Below, one piece after another: positions 1 to 11,274 of a stretch of 64,000 nt of DNA. Made by a program: the position numbers and the translations under genes. Below the pieces are notes generated by a model that saw only the letters and a program-made list of their open reading frames with translations, was not told where the DNA came from and made no database searches. This stretch comes from Nocardioides eburneiflavus. Its GTDB lineage: Bacteria; Actinomycetota; Actinomycetes; Propionibacteriales; Nocardioidaceae. The stretch's first letter is position 1. Every line of letters starts with the position of its first letter. The stretch lies in assembly GCF_004785795.1 (NCBI RefSeq), contig NZ_SRRO01000001.1:2418001-2482000 (forward strand). Direction: 5' to 3'.

Positions 1-186
1 GCGCTGTCGCTGCCCTTCGGGATCGCGGTCAGCCAGGAGGTGGTCGCCCAGGAAGTCGTGCGCGGCCTCGTCGGCGCACTCGGCATCCTCGCCGCGGTCC
101 CGGTGACGACGGGGATCGCCGCCCTGGTCGCCGGGCGGCTGGCCCGCGAACGGACCGCGGACACCGGACCGTCGCACCGCGCCTAG
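1..186 (+). CDS. DUF6350-type membrane protein, C-terminal end only
   Basis: The window opens inside an ORF whose last 61 codons are visible, ending with TAG at 184-186. The tail carries one hydrophobic segment (about VGALGILAAVPVTTGIAALV) and then a short basic, hydrophilic end, as expected for the last membrane helix of a polytopic protein. In actinobacteria a multi-pass DUF6350 protein (related to the mycobacterial cell-division protein PerM) commonly sits just upstream of purN, so the call rests on position plus the style of the tail. Only the C-terminus can be seen, so another membrane family is possible. Confidence 0.55.
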   Translation, partial: ALSLPFGIAVSQEVVAQEVVRGLVGALGILAAVPVTTGIAALVAGRLARERTADTGPSHRA

Positions 187-189
187 AAT
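184..189 (+). promoter_or_regulatory. -10 element of purN, leaderless layout
   Basis: TAGAAT ends 6 bases before the GTG start of purN, so transcription would begin at or next to the start codon. Its first three bases are the TAG stop codon of the upstream gene. No clear -35 is visible. Confidence 0.5.
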
Positions 190-195
190 CCGACG

Positions 196-813
196 GTGCC
201 CACCACCGCTCGCCTCGTCGTCCTCGTCTCGGGATCCGGCACCAACCTCCAGGCCTTGGTCGACGCCTGCGCCGACCCGGCGTACGGCGCCCGCATCGTG
301 GCGGTCGGCGCCGACCGCGAGGACATCGAGGGCCTCGCCCGCGCCGAGCGGGCCGGGATCCCGACCTTCGTGCGCCAGGTGTCCGACTTCGAGACCCGCG
401 AGGGCTGGGACGCCGCGCTGGCCACCGTGGTGGAGCGCTTCGAGCCCGACGTCGTGGTCTGTGCCGGATTCATGAAGCTGCTCTCGCAGGACTTCCTCGA
501 CCGGTTCCTCACCCTCAACACCCACCCCGCGCTGTGTCCGGCGTTCCCCGGGATGCACGGCCCGCGCGACGCCCTCGAGCACGGCGTCAAGGTCACCGGC
601 GCGACCCTGTTCGTGGTCGACGCCGGCGTCGACACCGGACCGATCGTGGCCCAGGTGCCCGTCGAGGTGGCCGAGGACGACGACGTGGCGTCGCTCCACG
701 AGCGGATCAAGGCCGCCGAGCGCGCGATGCTCGTCGACGCGGTCGGCCGGATCGCCCGCGACGGGATCTCGGTCCAGGGCCGCCGGGTTCGCATCGGCGC
801 CGGTGCTCGGTAG
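196..813 (+). CDS. purN: Phosphoribosylglycinamide formyltransferase
   Basis: PurN transfers a formyl group from 10-formyltetrahydrofolate to GAR to give FGAR, the third step of purine synthesis, in the cytosol. The 205-residue length fits the family. The phosphate-binding loop SGSGTNL is at residues 12-18. The catalytic triad is present: Asn108 and His110 in NTHP, and Asp146 in GVDTGP. The FPGMHG segment after the NTHP motif is also typical, although the usual Leu before it is Cys114. The GTG start follows a -10-like TAGAAT box, indicating a leaderless mRNA. purH follows after a ZTP riboswitch, so the two genes may be co-transcribed with separate control of the second. Confidence 0.96.
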   Translation: MPTTARLVVLVSGSGTNLQALVDACADPAYGARIVAVGADREDIEGLARAERAGIPTFVRQVSDFETREGWDAALATVVERFEPDVVVCAGFMKLLSQDFLDRFLTLNTHPALCPAFPGMHGPRDALEHGVKVTGATLFVVDAGVDTGPIVAQVPVEVAEDDDVASLHERIKAAERAMLVDAVGRIARDGISVQGRRVRIGAGAR

Positions 814-893
814 TCTGCGCAGCACACGACTGGCGCAGGTGGGCCACCACCAGGGAGTGACGCGCGAGGGCATCGAACGCCTGGGTGCCCTCG
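814..893 (+). promoter_or_regulatory. ZTP (pfl) riboswitch upstream of purH
   Basis: The purN-purH gap carries the conserved core of the pfl/ZTP RNA: GACTGGCG at 828-835, a GTGGGCCACCACCAGGGAG block at 839-857, and the hallmark CGCCTGGG at 878-885 after a variable hairpin region. ZTP riboswitches sense ZMP/ZTP (AICAR and its triphosphate), which accumulate when 10-formyltetrahydrofolate is short, and usually activate purine or folate genes. PurH is the enzyme that consumes ZMP, so the context matches. Between the aptamer and the GTG at 928 lies CTCCGAGGAG, where pairing could mask the ribosome-binding site. The exact ends are approximate. Confidence 0.9.
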
Positions 894-927
894 ACTCGAC
901 CACCGAGCTCGACCTCCGAGGAGTCCC

Positions 928-2520
928 GTGTCCCCCTCCACCGATGACGTCCGCATCCCGATCAGGCGCGCACTCGTCTCCGTCTACGACAAGGCCGGTC
1001 TCGACGACCTGGTCCGCGGCCTGCACGAGGCGGGCGTCGAGCTGGTCTCCACCGGCGGCTCCGCCGCGCTGATCGAGTCGCTCGGGCTCCCGGTCACCAG
1101 GGTCGAGGACCTCACCGGCTTCCCCGAGTGCCTCGACGGTCGGGTCAAGACGCTGCACCCGCGCGTGCACGCCGGCATCCTCGCCGACCGCCGGCTCGAC
1201 TCCCACGTCGCGCAGCTCGAGGAGCTCGGCGTGGAGCCCTTCGACCTCGTGGTCAGCAACCTCTACCCGTTCACGCAGACCGTCGCCTCGGGCGCGAGCC
1301 CCGACGAGTGCGTGGAGCAGATCGACATCGGCGGTCCGTCGATGGTCCGAGCCGCCGCCAAGAACCACCCCAGCGTCGCGATCGTCACCTCGCCCGCGGC
1401 GTACGACTCCGTGCTGGCCGCCGTGGCCGCCGGCGGCTTCACCCTCGCCGAGCGGCAGCGGCTCGCCGCGGAGGCCTTCGTCCACACCGCGACCTACGAC
1501 GTCCACGTGGCGTCCTGGATGGGCAACGTGCTCACCGACACCAGCGACGGCTCCGGCTTCCCGGCCTGGATGGGCGCGACCTGGGACAAGCAGGCGGTGC
1601 TGCGCTACGGCGAGAACCCGCACCAGTCCGCCGCGCTCTACGGCAACGGCTTCCTGCCCGGCGGCCCCGGCCTGGCCCAGGCCACGCAGCACCACGGCAA
1701 GGAGATGTCCTACAACAACTACGTCGACGCCGACGCGGCCCGCCGGGCGGCGTACGACTTCGACGAGCCGGCCGTGGCGATCATCAAGCACGCCAACCCG
1801 TGCGGCATCGCGGTCGCCGGTGACGTGGCCGAGGCCCACCGCCTGGCCCACGAGTGCGACCCGGTCAGCGCCTTCGGCGGCGTGATCGCGACCAACGTCC
1901 CGGTCTCGGTCGCGATGGCCGAGCAGGTCGCGGAGATCTTCACCGAGGTCATCGTGGCGCCGGCTTACGAGGACGGTGCGATCGAGGCGCTGCAGGCCAA
2001 GAAGAACATCCGCGTCCTCGAGTGCCCGCCGCTCTCGCGAGGGGGCGGCGACATGCGCGCGATCTCGGGCGGGCTGCTGCTGCAGGAGCGTGACGTGCTC
2101 TCCGCCAGGTCCGACGAGGGTGGCGACGACCCGGCCACGTGGACCCTCGCGACCGGCGAGGCCGCGTCCGACGAGGTGCTCGCCGACCTGGCCTTCGCCT
2201 GGCGCGCCTGCCGGGCGGTGAAGTCCAACGCGATCCTCCTCGCTTCCGGCGGCGCCTCCGTCGGCGTCGGCATGGGCCAGGTCAACCGCGTCGACTCCTG
2301 CCGCCTCGCGGTCGAGCGGGCGGGGGACCGGGCTTCGTCGGCCGTCGCCGCGTCCGACGCGTTCTTCCCGTTCGCCGACGGACCGCAGATCCTCATCGAC
2401 GCCGGCGTGAGGGCGATCGTCCAGCCGGGCGGCTCCGTACGGGACGCCGAGGTCGTCGCCGCCTGCGAGGCCGCCGGCGTGACGATGTACCTCACCGGCG
2501 CGCGGCACTTCTTCCACTAG
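928..2520 (+). CDS. purH: Bifunctional AICAR formyltransferase / IMP cyclohydrolase
   Basis: PurH performs the last two steps of IMP synthesis: AICAR to FAICAR using 10-formyltetrahydrofolate, then ring closure to IMP. At 530 residues it has the usual full length. The N-terminal third is the MGS-like cyclohydrolase domain (STGGSA, the [10 protein letters not shown] block, NLYPF). The C-terminal two thirds are the formyltransferase domain, with YGENPHQ, catalytic Lys287-His288 in [14 protein letters not shown], and the closing segment FFPFADG to LTGARHFFH. The GTG start has GAGGAG at 918-923. It lies behind a ZTP riboswitch that senses its own substrate. Confidence 0.97.
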   Translation: MSPSTDDVRIPIRRALVSVYDKAGLDDLVRGLHEAGVELVSTGGSAALIESLGLPVTRVEDLTGFPECLDGRVKTLHPRVHAGILADRRLDSHVAQLEELGVEPFDLVVSNLYPFTQTVASGASPDECVEQIDIGGPSMVRAAAKNHPSVAIVTSPAAYDSVLAAVAAGGFTLAERQRLAAEAFVHTATYDVHVASWMGNVLTDTSDGSGFPAWMGATWDKQAVLRYGENPHQSAALYGNGFLPGGPGLAQATQHHGKEMSYNNYVDADAARRAAYDFDEPAVAIIKHANPCGIAVAGDVAEAHRLAHECDPVSAFGGVIATNVPVSVAMAEQVAEIFTEVIVAPAYEDGAIEALQAKKNIRVLECPPLSRGGGDMRAISGGLLLQERDVLSARSDEGGDDPATWTLATGEAASDEVLADLAFAWRACRAVKSNAILLASGGASVGVGMGQVNRVDSCRLAVERAGDRASSAVAASDAFFPFADGPQILIDAGVRAIVQPGGSVRDAEVVAACEAAGVTMYLTGARHFFH

Positions 2521-2592
2521 GGGACGCGCCAGCGGAACCGCGAGTGAGACATGACCGTCATGACCAGCCAGCCCAGCCCCGGACCCGATCCC

Positions 2593-2598
2593 TAGGAT
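2593..2598 (+). promoter_or_regulatory. -10 element of folD, leaderless layout
   Basis: TAGGAT is followed by 7 bases and then GTG at 2606. The upstream ATG at 2597 overlaps this box and would lie before the transcription start, which favours 2606 as the real start codon. Confidence 0.5.
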
Positions 2599-2605
2599 GA
2601 CCACC

Positions 2606-3454
2606 GTGACCGCACAGACCCTCGACGGAGCAGCCACGCTGCGGACCATCAAGGCGGAGCTCGCCCAGCGCGTCGCCGCGCTGAAGGAGCGCGGGATCAC
2701 CCCGGGCCTCGGCACCGTCCTCGTCGGCGACGACCCCGGCTCGCACTGGTACGTCGGCGCCAAGCACAAGGACTGCGCGGAGATCGGCATCACCTCGATC
2801 CGCCGCGACCTGCCCGCCACGGCCACCCAGGCCGAGGTCGAGGCGGTCATCGACGAGCTCAACGCCGACGACGCCTGCACCGGCTTCATCGTCCAGCAGC
2901 CCACTGGGCTCGACGAGTTCGCGCTGCTCTCGCGCGTCGACCCCGACAAGGACGTCGACGGCCTCCACCCGGTCAACCTCGGCAAGCTCGTGCTGGGGGA
3001 GTCCGGCCCGCTGCCGTGCACCCCGGTGGGCGCCATCGAGCTGCTGCGGCGCCACGGCGTGGAGATCGCGGGCGCGGAGGTCGTGGTCGTGGGCCGCGGC
3101 ATCACCGTCGGCCGCCCGCTCGGGCTGCTGCTGACCCGCCGCTCGGAGAACGCGACCGTGACGCTGTGCCACACCGGCACGCGCGACCTCGCCGCCCACG
3201 TGCGCCGCGCCGACATCGTCGTCGCGGCCGCTGGCGTGCCCGGCATCATCACCGCCGACATGGTCAAGCCCGGCGCGGCCGTGCTCGACGTGGGCGTCTC
3301 CCGGGTCGAGGGCAAGGTGACCGGCGACGTGCACGCGGACGTGTGGGACGTCGCCGGCTGGGTCTCGCCCAACCCCAAGGGCGTGGGTCCGATGACGCGC
3401 GCGATGCTGCTGACCAACATCGTCGAGATCGCCGAGAGGTCCGTCCGGTCCTGA
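2606..3454 (+). CDS. folD: Methylenetetrahydrofolate dehydrogenase / cyclohydrolase
   Basis: FolD interconverts 5,10-methylene-, 5,10-methenyl- and 10-formyltetrahydrofolate, providing the 10-formyl donor used by PurN and PurH just upstream. From GTG 2606 it is 282 residues, the normal size; an in-frame ATG at 2597 would add three residues but overlaps the probable -10 box. Visible motifs are [14 protein letters not shown] with the catalytic Lys, QQPTGLDE in the active site, [15 protein letters not shown], and the NADP-binding [11 protein letters not shown]. The C-terminal VGPMTRAML segment is intact. DUF3017 starts one base after the stop, indicating an operon. Confidence 0.95.
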   Translation: MTAQTLDGAATLRTIKAELAQRVAALKERGITPGLGTVLVGDDPGSHWYVGAKHKDCAEIGITSIRRDLPATATQAEVEAVIDELNADDACTGFIVQQPTGLDEFALLSRVDPDKDVDGLHPVNLGKLVLGESGPLPCTPVGAIELLRRHGVEIAGAEVVVVGRGITVGRPLGLLLTRRSENATVTLCHTGTRDLAAHVRRADIVVAAAGVPGIITADMVKPGAAVLDVGVSRVEGKVTGDVHADVWDVAGWVSPNPKGVGPMTRAMLLTNIVEIAERSVRS

Positions 3455-3455
3455 C

Positions 3456-3815
3456 ATGACCGACAGCCCCGACCACATCGAGCCGCCCGAGTCAGTCCCT
3501 CCGGTCTCCGCCGAGCCGGTCGACCCTGACGAGCCGCGCCGCTATCCCTCCACGATCGGCGGCGCGTTCTACCTGCTCGTGCTCGGCGCCGTCGGCGTCT
3601 CGATGGTGGTCGTCGCGCTCGACGAGTGGCGCACCGGAATACGGCTCATGGGAGGGTCGCTGATCGTCGCCGCGGCCGTACGCCTCGTGCTCCGCCGCCG
3701 TGACGCCGGCATGCTCGCGGTGCGGCACAAGCTCCTCGACGCGGTGGTGCTCGCCGCGCTCGGCGGGTCGCTGATCTTCCTGGCGGGGTCGATCCCGGAC
3801 CAGCCGGGCTTCTAG
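3456..3815 (+). CDS. DUF3017 small membrane protein
   Basis: This 119-residue protein has an acidic, proline-rich N-terminus of about 30 residues followed by hydrophobic segments near residues 33-50 and 58-72 and another near 90-108, so probably three membrane helices. Length, layout and its place directly behind folD match DUF3017 proteins, which are nearly always found next to folD in actinobacteria. No biochemical role is known. It begins one base after the folD stop, so it should be made from the same mRNA. The stop at 3815 is followed immediately by a palindromic repeat cluster that could terminate the operon. Confidence 0.85.
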   Translation: MTDSPDHIEPPESVPPVSAEPVDPDEPRRYPSTIGGAFYLLVLGAVGVSMVVVALDEWRTGIRLMGGSLIVAAAVRLVLRRRDAGMLAVRHKLLDAVVLAALGGSLIFLAGSIPDQPGF

Positions 3816-3817
3816 CC

Positions 3818-3933
3818 GAGTCGGCGCATCCTGACGCCGAAAATGTCATCGAGTCGGCGCATCCTGACGCCTTGATGCGTCAGGATGCGCCGACTCGACG
3901 GTGGGAGCGGGCGAGGATGCGCCGACTCGTCAG
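3818..3933. repeat. Cluster of inverted and direct palindromic repeats
   Basis: A 20-base unit (GAGTCGGCGCATCCTGACGC) occurs at 3818-3837 and again at 3851-3870; its exact inverse lies at 3877-3896, and a partial inverse (AGGATGCGCCGACTCG) at 3914-3929 reaches into the last codons of mdh. The units therefore form two head-to-head pairs. This looks like a REP/BIME-type intergenic element rather than an ordinary terminator, although the central hairpin can do that job. Confidence 0.8.
3849..3898. terminator. Bidirectional hairpin between DUF3017 and mdh
   Basis: A perfect 22-bp stem (3849-3870 with 3877-3898) closes a 6-base loop (CTTGAT) between convergent genes. It lies inside the repeat cluster. 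There is no marked T run, so its action as a terminator is inferred from stem strength and position. Confidence 0.6.
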
Positions 3934-4916
3934 ATCAGGCCGAGCTCCGTGACCGCTTGCCGCTCGTCGGCGAGCTCCGCGGTGGATGCGTCGATGCGGG
4001 CGCGGGAGAAGTCGTCGATCTCGAGGCCCTCGACGATCGACCAGTCGCCGCCCGAGGTGGTGACGGGGAACGAGGAGATCAGGCCCTCGGGGACGCCGTA
4101 CTCGCCGTTGGACACGACGGCCATCGAGACCCAGTCGTCGGCCGCGGAGCCGAACAGCCAGTCGCGGGCGGCGTCGATCGTGGCGGACGCGGCGGACGCG
4201 GCCGAGGAGGAGCCGCGGGCGTCGATGATGGCGGCGCCGCGCTTGGCGACGGTCGGGATGAAGTCGTTCTCCAGCCAGGCCTGGTCGCCGACGAGCTCGG
4301 CGGCGTTCTGGCCCTTGACCTCGGCGTGGAACAGGTCGGGGTACTGGGTGGCGGAGTGGTTGCCCCAGATCGTCATCTTCTTGATGTCGGTGACGCTGGC
4401 GCCGGTCTTGGCGGCGAGCTGGCTGATCGCGCGGTTGTGGTCGAGGCGGGTCAGCGCGGAGAACCGCTCGCGCGGGATGTCGGGGGCGTTGCTCATCGCG
4501 ATGAGGGCGTTGGTGTTGGCCGGGTTGCCGGTGACACCGATGCGTACGTCGTCGGCGGCGACGGCGTTGAGGGCCTTGCCCTGCGCGGTGAAGATCGCGC
4601 CGTTGGCGGACAGCAGGTCGCCGCGCTCCATGCCGGGGCCGCGCGGGCGCGCGCCGACGAGCAGGGCGAGGTTGACGCCGTCGAAGATCTTCTCGGCGTC
4701 GGCGCCGATCTCGACGCCGGCGAGGTTCGGGAACGCGCAGTCGTCGAGCTCCATGACGACGCCCTCGAGCGCCTTGAGGGCGGGCTCGATCTCGAGCAGC
4801 CGGAGCTCGATGGGGCGGTCCGCGGCCAGCGCACCGCTGGCGAGGCGGAAGAGCAGGCTGTAGCCGATCTGGCCGGCGGCGCCGGTGACGGCCACCTTGA
4901 GAGGTTCGGAGGTCAC
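3930..4916 (-). CDS. mdh: Malate dehydrogenase
   Basis: Mdh oxidises malate to oxaloacetate with NAD in the TCA cycle. The 328 residues match the actinobacterial, cytosolic-type enzyme. Motifs in order are the Rossmann loop [13 protein letters not shown] near residue 13, the mobile active-site loop [15 protein letters not shown] with substrate-binding arginines, [16 protein letters not shown] with the catalytic Asp, and IWGNHS with the catalytic His. The start is a GTG preceded by GAGGAG. Its 3' end runs into the palindromic repeat cluster shared with the convergent folD-DUF3017 unit. Confidence 0.97.
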   Translation of the reverse strand: MTSEPLKVAVTGAAGQIGYSLLFRLASGALAADRPIELRLLEIEPALKALEGVVMELDDCAFPNLAGVEIGADAEKIFDGVNLALLVGARPRGPGMERGDLLSANGAIFTAQGKALNAVAADDVRIGVTGNPANTNALIAMSNAPDIPRERFSALTRLDHNRAISQLAAKTGASVTDIKKMTIWGNHSATQYPDLFHAEVKGQNAAELVGDQAWLENDFIPTVAKRGAAIIDARGSSSAASAASATIDAARDWLFGSAADDWVSMAVVSNGEYGVPEGLISSFPVTTSGGDWSIVEGLEIDDFSRARIDASTAELADERQAVTELGLI

Positions 4917-4980
4917 GGTCGTACTCCTCGTGAGGGTGGTGTCGGTTGTCCCGCTGACGCTAGCAGCGGGCCGCGGCTGG

Positions 4981-4986
4981 CATGCT
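4981..4986 (+). promoter_or_regulatory. -10 element of the lipoprotein gene
   Basis: CATGCT is followed by 7 bases and then ATG at 4994, the leaderless spacing seen at many genes here. This supports 4994 rather than the in-frame ATG at 4982 as the start. Confidence 0.4.
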
Positions 4987-4993
4987 GGCGCCC

Positions 4994-5686
4994 ATGACGA
5001 CCGGGCCCGGAGCCGTACGCCGCCCGCGGGCGTCGGCAGCGCTGGTGGCCGGTCTGGTGCTGGGGCTCACCGGGTGCGCCGGCATCGGCCAGCCCGCGCC
5101 GTACGACTCGCCGGGCATCAACGGCCTGGTCGTGCCGACGCCCTCGCCCGCGCCGGGCGACTTCGTGGAGGGGGTCGACAACGCGTGGCTCCCGCTCGAG
5201 CCGGGGAGCACGGCACGCTTCGACGTCACCGAGGACGGCGTCGACGTGGGACGGATCGAGCGGAAGGTGCTCGCGCGGCCGACGGACGTCGCGGGGTTGT
5301 CCGCGACGGGCGTCGCCACGGTCACGGACGTCGGCGGCACCAGCCGCATCACGACCCGCTACTACGCGCAGGACACTGCCGGCAACGTCTGGGTCGTCGG
5401 CGCCGACGAGGGGGACGAGGGCAGCGGCGGGTGGCGCGCGGGCGTTGACGGCGCCGAGGCCGGTCTCGCGATGCCCGCCGATCCCCGGCTCGGCGACGGG
5501 TGGCTCACGTACGACGTCCCCGGCCTGCCCCGGGCGAGCACGACGATCGAGGACCAGTCGGACACGCTGGTGCAGACACGCGACGAGGCCGACACCACGA
5601 CTCGTCGCGTGTACGAGAAGGGTGTCGGCCTCGTGGGGATCGAGGACCTCGACGCCGGCTGGACCGCCGAGCTCGCCCGGTCCTGA
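4994..5686 (+). CDS. Putative secreted lipoprotein, function unknown
   Basis: From ATG 4994 the protein has 230 residues. The N-terminus is a lipoprotein signal: basic residues, a short hydrophobic core ([10 protein letters not shown]) and the lipobox LTGC, so the mature protein should be lipid-anchored outside the membrane. The rest is soluble, rich in Asp, Gly and Thr, with a [11 protein letters not shown] stretch and alternating hydrophobic residues suggesting a beta-rich fold. I do not recognise a catalytic motif; similar short secreted proteins are common in Nocardioides-like genomes. It stands alone between divergent mdh and convergent aquaporin genes. Confidence 0.75.
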   Translation: MTTGPGAVRRPRASAALVAGLVLGLTGCAGIGQPAPYDSPGINGLVVPTPSPAPGDFVEGVDNAWLPLEPGSTARFDVTEDGVDVGRIERKVLARPTDVAGLSATGVATVTDVGGTSRITTRYYAQDTAGNVWVVGADEGDEGSGGWRAGVDGAEAGLAMPADPRLGDGWLTYDVPGLPRASTTIEDQSDTLVQTRDEADTTTRRVYEKGVGLVGIEDLDAGWTAELARS

Positions 5687-5711
5687 GTCCCTCGGGCAGC
5701 TCGCGGGGTGG

Positions 5712-6824
5712 CTAGTCGGGGCGGCGCACCTGCGTGCGGCCGTCGTCGTCGCCGTCGGGGTTGCCCCAGTGCCCGGGCGCACTCTGGCCGGGCTGCTGCG
5801 GCTGCTGGCCGGGCTGCTGCGGAGCGCCCCACTGGCCGGGCTGCGCCGGGGGCTGCTGCTGCGGCGCGGGCTGCCCCCACTGGCCGGGCTGCGGTGCCGC
5901 CTGGGGCGTGGAGTAGGGGTCGGGCTGCTGCTGCGGCGGCGGCTGCTGCTGGTAGGGGTCGGGCTGGCCCCACTGCTGCTGCGGGGGAGCGCCCCACGCG
6001 GCGCCGGGCTGGCCCCAGCCGCCCTGCTGGCCCTGGTTCCACTGGGCCTCGTAGGAGCCGGGGACGAACTGGTCCTTCTTGCCACCGCTGAAGTTGAGGC
6101 CCGAGCCGGCGACCGGGGCTGCGCCCTGGCCGAAGAGGATCGGGTAGGTGAGGCCGGCGATCGCGGCGCCGAGGAGCGGGGCGACGACGAACAGCCACAG
6201 CTGGACGATCGCGTCGGTGCCGGCGAACACGCCGACGCCGATGGAGCGGGCCGGGTTGACCGAGGTGCCGGTCAGCGGGATGGCCACGAAGTGGATCATC
6301 GCCAGGGACAGGCCGATGGCCAGCGGGCCGAGGGCGACGTTGATCTCGTTGCGCTCGTCGGTGACCGCCAGGATGATCCACAGGAAGATCGCCGTCAGCA
6401 GGATCTCGAGCAGCAGAGCCGCCCACCAGGCGTAGCCGGAGCCCTGGTCGCCGAAGAAGTTCTGGCCCATGTTGCCCTCGGCGGTGAAGCCGTCGAAGCC
6501 GTTGCCGAGGCCGAACAGCATCGCGCCGGCGAGGAGACCGCCGAGGAGCTGGGCGGCCATGTAGATGCCGACCTGGTTCCACGGCAGGCGGCCGCCGAGC
6601 ACGGCGCCGAGCGTGACGGCCGGGTTGAAGTGTCCGCCCGAGATCCGACCGACGGCGTAGGCCATCACCACGACGGTGAGGCCGAAGGTCAGGGCGGTCG
6701 CGACCAGGTCGCCGCCGCTGTAGACGGCGGCGCCGCAGCCGAAGAAGACGAGCACGAAGGTGCCCAGCGTCTCGGCGGTGAACTTCTGCCCGGTGGTCGG
6801 TGTGTCTTCGACGATGTCGCTCAT
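5712..6824 (-). CDS. Aquaporin (MIP family) with Gln/Pro-rich tail
   Basis: This membrane channel lets water, possibly small solutes, cross the cytoplasmic membrane. Residues 1-235 form the six-helix MIP fold with both signature loops: NPA at 67-69 in GGHFNPAVT and NPA at 190-192 in TSVNPARS. His178 and Arg193 fit the narrow aromatic/Arg filter of water-selective AqpZ types rather than glycerol channels. Residues 240-370 are a low-complexity tail rich in Gln, Pro, Gly and Trp (repeats like QPGQWGQP), unusual for AqpZ and probably disordered on the cytoplasmic side. AGGGGA-like ribosome-binding sequence precedes the ATG. Confidence 0.9.
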   Translation of the reverse strand: MSDIVEDTPTTGQKFTAETLGTFVLVFFGCGAAVYSGGDLVATALTFGLTVVVMAYAVGRISGGHFNPAVTLGAVLGGRLPWNQVGIYMAAQLLGGLLAGAMLFGLGNGFDGFTAEGNMGQNFFGDQGSGYAWWAALLLEILLTAIFLWIILAVTDERNEINVALGPLAIGLSLAMIHFVAIPLTGTSVNPARSIGVGVFAGTDAIVQLWLFVVAPLLGAAIAGLTYPILFGQGAAPVAGSGLNFSGGKKDQFVPGSYEAQWNQGQQGGWGQPGAAWGAPPQQQWGQPDPYQQQPPPQQQPDPYSTPQAAPQPGQWGQPAPQQQPPAQPGQWGAPQQPGQQPQQPGQSAPGHWGNPDGDDDGRTQVRRPD

Positions 6825-6866
6825 CGCGAGTCCCCTTCGGAGTCTGGTCGGCCGTACCCCTCGTAG

Positions 6867-9212
<2,346 letters not shown>

Positions 9213-9239
9213 GTGGCCACGAGCCGAGCGGCCGTCACC

Positions 9240-9926
9240 ATGGTCACGGGGGAGCAGGGGTTGCCGCGGGCGCCCCTGCTCTCCTCGCTCTCCCTGGTCG
9301 TCGGCAACCTGCTGCCGATCTGGGCGGTGTGGGCCGGCCACATGTCGGTGGGCGACGTCTTCGTCGTCTACTGGATCGAGAACTTCGCCTACTGGGCGAT
9401 CACCATCGTCAAGGTGCGCACCGCCCGCGGCGAGCGCGGGCCCGGCTCGGCACGGATGACCCTCAACGGGCGGCCGGTCGGGGAGTCGGACTCCGGGGCG
9501 CTGGCGTTCTTCTTCGCCCTCCACTACGGGATCTTCACCCTCGTCCACGGGGTGTTCGCGTTCGTGATGGCGTTCGTCGCCGGCGGTGACCTGCACCCGG
9601 GCGCCTGGCTGCTCGCCGGTGTCGCGCTCGGCCTGAGCCACCTCGGCTCCCTGTGGCTCAACTGGTTCGACGGCGGCGAGCGCTGGCGGGTGTCGGCCCC
9701 CACCGCGATGTGGCAGCCCTACCCGCGGATGCTCGTGCTCCACGTCGGCATCATCGTCGGCTTCGGCCTGGCGATGGGCTCGGTCGGCTCGTCGGAGGCG
9801 CCCAGCGGGCTCGAAGTGCTGGCGCCCGTGCTGCTCCTGCTCGGGCTCAAGACGGTGGTCGACCTCGCCCTGCACCTGTGGGAGCGCCGTCGCGCCCGTC
9901 GGTCCGACCCGGTCGGGGCTACGTGA
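9240..9926 (+). CDS. DUF6498-like membrane protein
   Basis: The protein (228 residues from ATG 9240; a GTG at 9213 directly after the icd stop would add nine) has several hydrophobic segments, near residues 14-30, 92-115, 122-140, 165-182 and 195-210, so about five to six membrane helices. The early motif VVYWIENFAYW, an aromatic WxE helix, resembles the DUF6498 family of uncharacterised actinobacterial membrane proteins. No catalytic residues stand out. It follows icd closely and may be co-transcribed, though nothing suggests a metabolic link. Confidence 0.6.
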   Translation: MVTGEQGLPRAPLLSSLSLVVGNLLPIWAVWAGHMSVGDVFVVYWIENFAYWAITIVKVRTARGERGPGSARMTLNGRPVGESDSGALAFFFALHYGIFTLVHGVFAFVMAFVAGGDLHPGAWLLAGVALGLSHLGSLWLNWFDGGERWRVSAPTAMWQPYPRMLVLHVGIIVGFGLAMGSVGSSEAPSGLEVLAPVLLLLGLKTVVDLALHLWERRRARRSDPVGAT

Positions 9927-9998
9927 TCCCGGCCACGAAACCGGCCGCCACGCCCTCCCGGGGGAACAAACCCCTCACGCCGGCCCTTGCGGCAGGTG

Positions 9999-11243
9999 AT
10001 GACGACGACCACCGAGACCGCCCTGCCCGACCGTCCGACGTCCGGTGACCCCGACGTCCCGACGGTGACCGCGCGCCACTTCGGCCTCGCCGTGCTCGCG
10101 CTCGCCATGGGCGGCTTCGCCATCGGGACCACCGAGTTCGTCACGATGGGACTGCTGCCGCAGATCGCGAGCGGAGTCGACGTCTCCATCCCGACCGGCG
10201 GCCACGTGATCTCGGCCTACGCCGTCGGGGTGGTCGTGGGCGCCCCGGTCCTCGCCTTCCTGGGCGCGCGGCTCCCACGCCGGGCGCTGCTGGTGGCCCT
10301 GATGGCGGCCTTCGCGGTCGGCAACGGAGTGAGCGCGCTCTCGTCGTCGTACGAGCAGCTGATGGTGGCGCGCTTCGCCGCGGGGCTGCCGCACGGCGCC
10401 TACTTCGGCGTCGCCTCGCTCGTCGCGGCCAGCATGGCGCGGCCCTCGCGCAAGGGGCGCGCAGTCTCGCTGGTCATGCTCGGCCTGTCGGTCGCCAACG
10501 TGCTCGGCGTCCCGGCCGCCACCGTCCTCGGGCAGGAGCTCGGGTGGCGAGCCGCCTTCTGGGCGGCCGCCGGGCTCGCCGTGCTCACGCTGGCCCTCGT
10601 CGTGTGGTTCGTGCCGTCGGTGCCCGGCGACGCCGCCGCGAGCGGACGCCGCGAGCTGTCCGCCTTCAAGGTCCCGCAGGTCTGGCTCACCCTGCTCGCC
10701 GGTGCCGTCGGGTTCGGCGGCATGTTCGCCGTCTACACCTACATCGCGCCCGTCGTCACCGACGTCGCCGGGCTGGGGGAGCGGTCGGTGCCGGTCTACC
10801 TGTTCTCGTTCGGCCTCGGCATGGTCGTCGGCACCTGGCTGGCCGGCATCATGGCCGACTGGTCGATCTTCCGCTCGCTGATCATCGGTGGCGTCGGCAT
10901 GGCCGCCACGATGCTGGCCTTCTGGCTCGCCGCCCCGTACGGGTGGGCCGCGCTCCCGGTCGTCTTCCTCATCACCACCCTCGGCTCGGTGCTCGTCGTG
11001 AACCTCCAGCTGCGCCTGATGGACGTCGCCGGCGAGGCCCAGACCCTCGGTGCGGCCATGAACCACGCGTCGCTCAACATCGCCAACGCGCTCGGTGCCT
11101 GGCTCGGCGGACTGGTGATCGCAGCCGGCTGGGGCCTGCGCGCGCCCGCCCTCGTCGGCCTCGTCCTGTCGATCGCCGGCGTGGCGATCCTGCTGGTCTC
11201 CGCGCGGCTGCACGTTCGCGACCGTGAACCGATCCGGGCCTGA
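9999..11243 (+). CDS. Major facilitator superfamily exporter (DHA1/AraJ type)
   Basis: This 414-residue protein has about twelve membrane helices split by a central loop near residue 205. The early motif GTTEFVTMGLLPQIA, the helix-4 region VARFAAGLPHGAYFGVAS, and the motif C-like GLSVANVLGVPAATVLGQ are typical of the DHA1 drug/sugar efflux group around AraJ and chloramphenicol exporters. It should use the proton gradient to expel small molecules; the substrate cannot be told. ATG 9999 is chosen over TTG 9987 and GTG 9996. It stands as a single gene. Confidence 0.85.
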   Translation: MTTTTETALPDRPTSGDPDVPTVTARHFGLAVLALAMGGFAIGTTEFVTMGLLPQIASGVDVSIPTGGHVISAYAVGVVVGAPVLAFLGARLPRRALLVALMAAFAVGNGVSALSSSYEQLMVARFAAGLPHGAYFGVASLVAASMARPSRKGRAVSLVMLGLSVANVLGVPAATVLGQELGWRAAFWAAAGLAVLTLALVVWFVPSVPGDAAASGRRELSAFKVPQVWLTLLAGAVGFGGMFAVYTYIAPVVTDVAGLGERSVPVYLFSFGLGMVVGTWLAGIMADWSIFRSLIIGGVGMAATMLAFWLAAPYGWAALPVVFLITTLGSVLVVNLQLRLMDVAGEAQTLGAAMNHASLNIANALGAWLGGLVIAAGWGLRAPALVGLVLSIAGVAILLVSARLHVRDREPIRA

Positions 11244-11274
11244 ACCCTTCCGATCCGCTTCGATCGTGTTGCCT

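Noticed and set aside
3885..4997. A 370-codon plus-strand frame opposite mdh
   Set aside because: Gly/Ala/Val/Asp-rich shadow of the malate dehydrogenase gene, with no ribosome-binding site.
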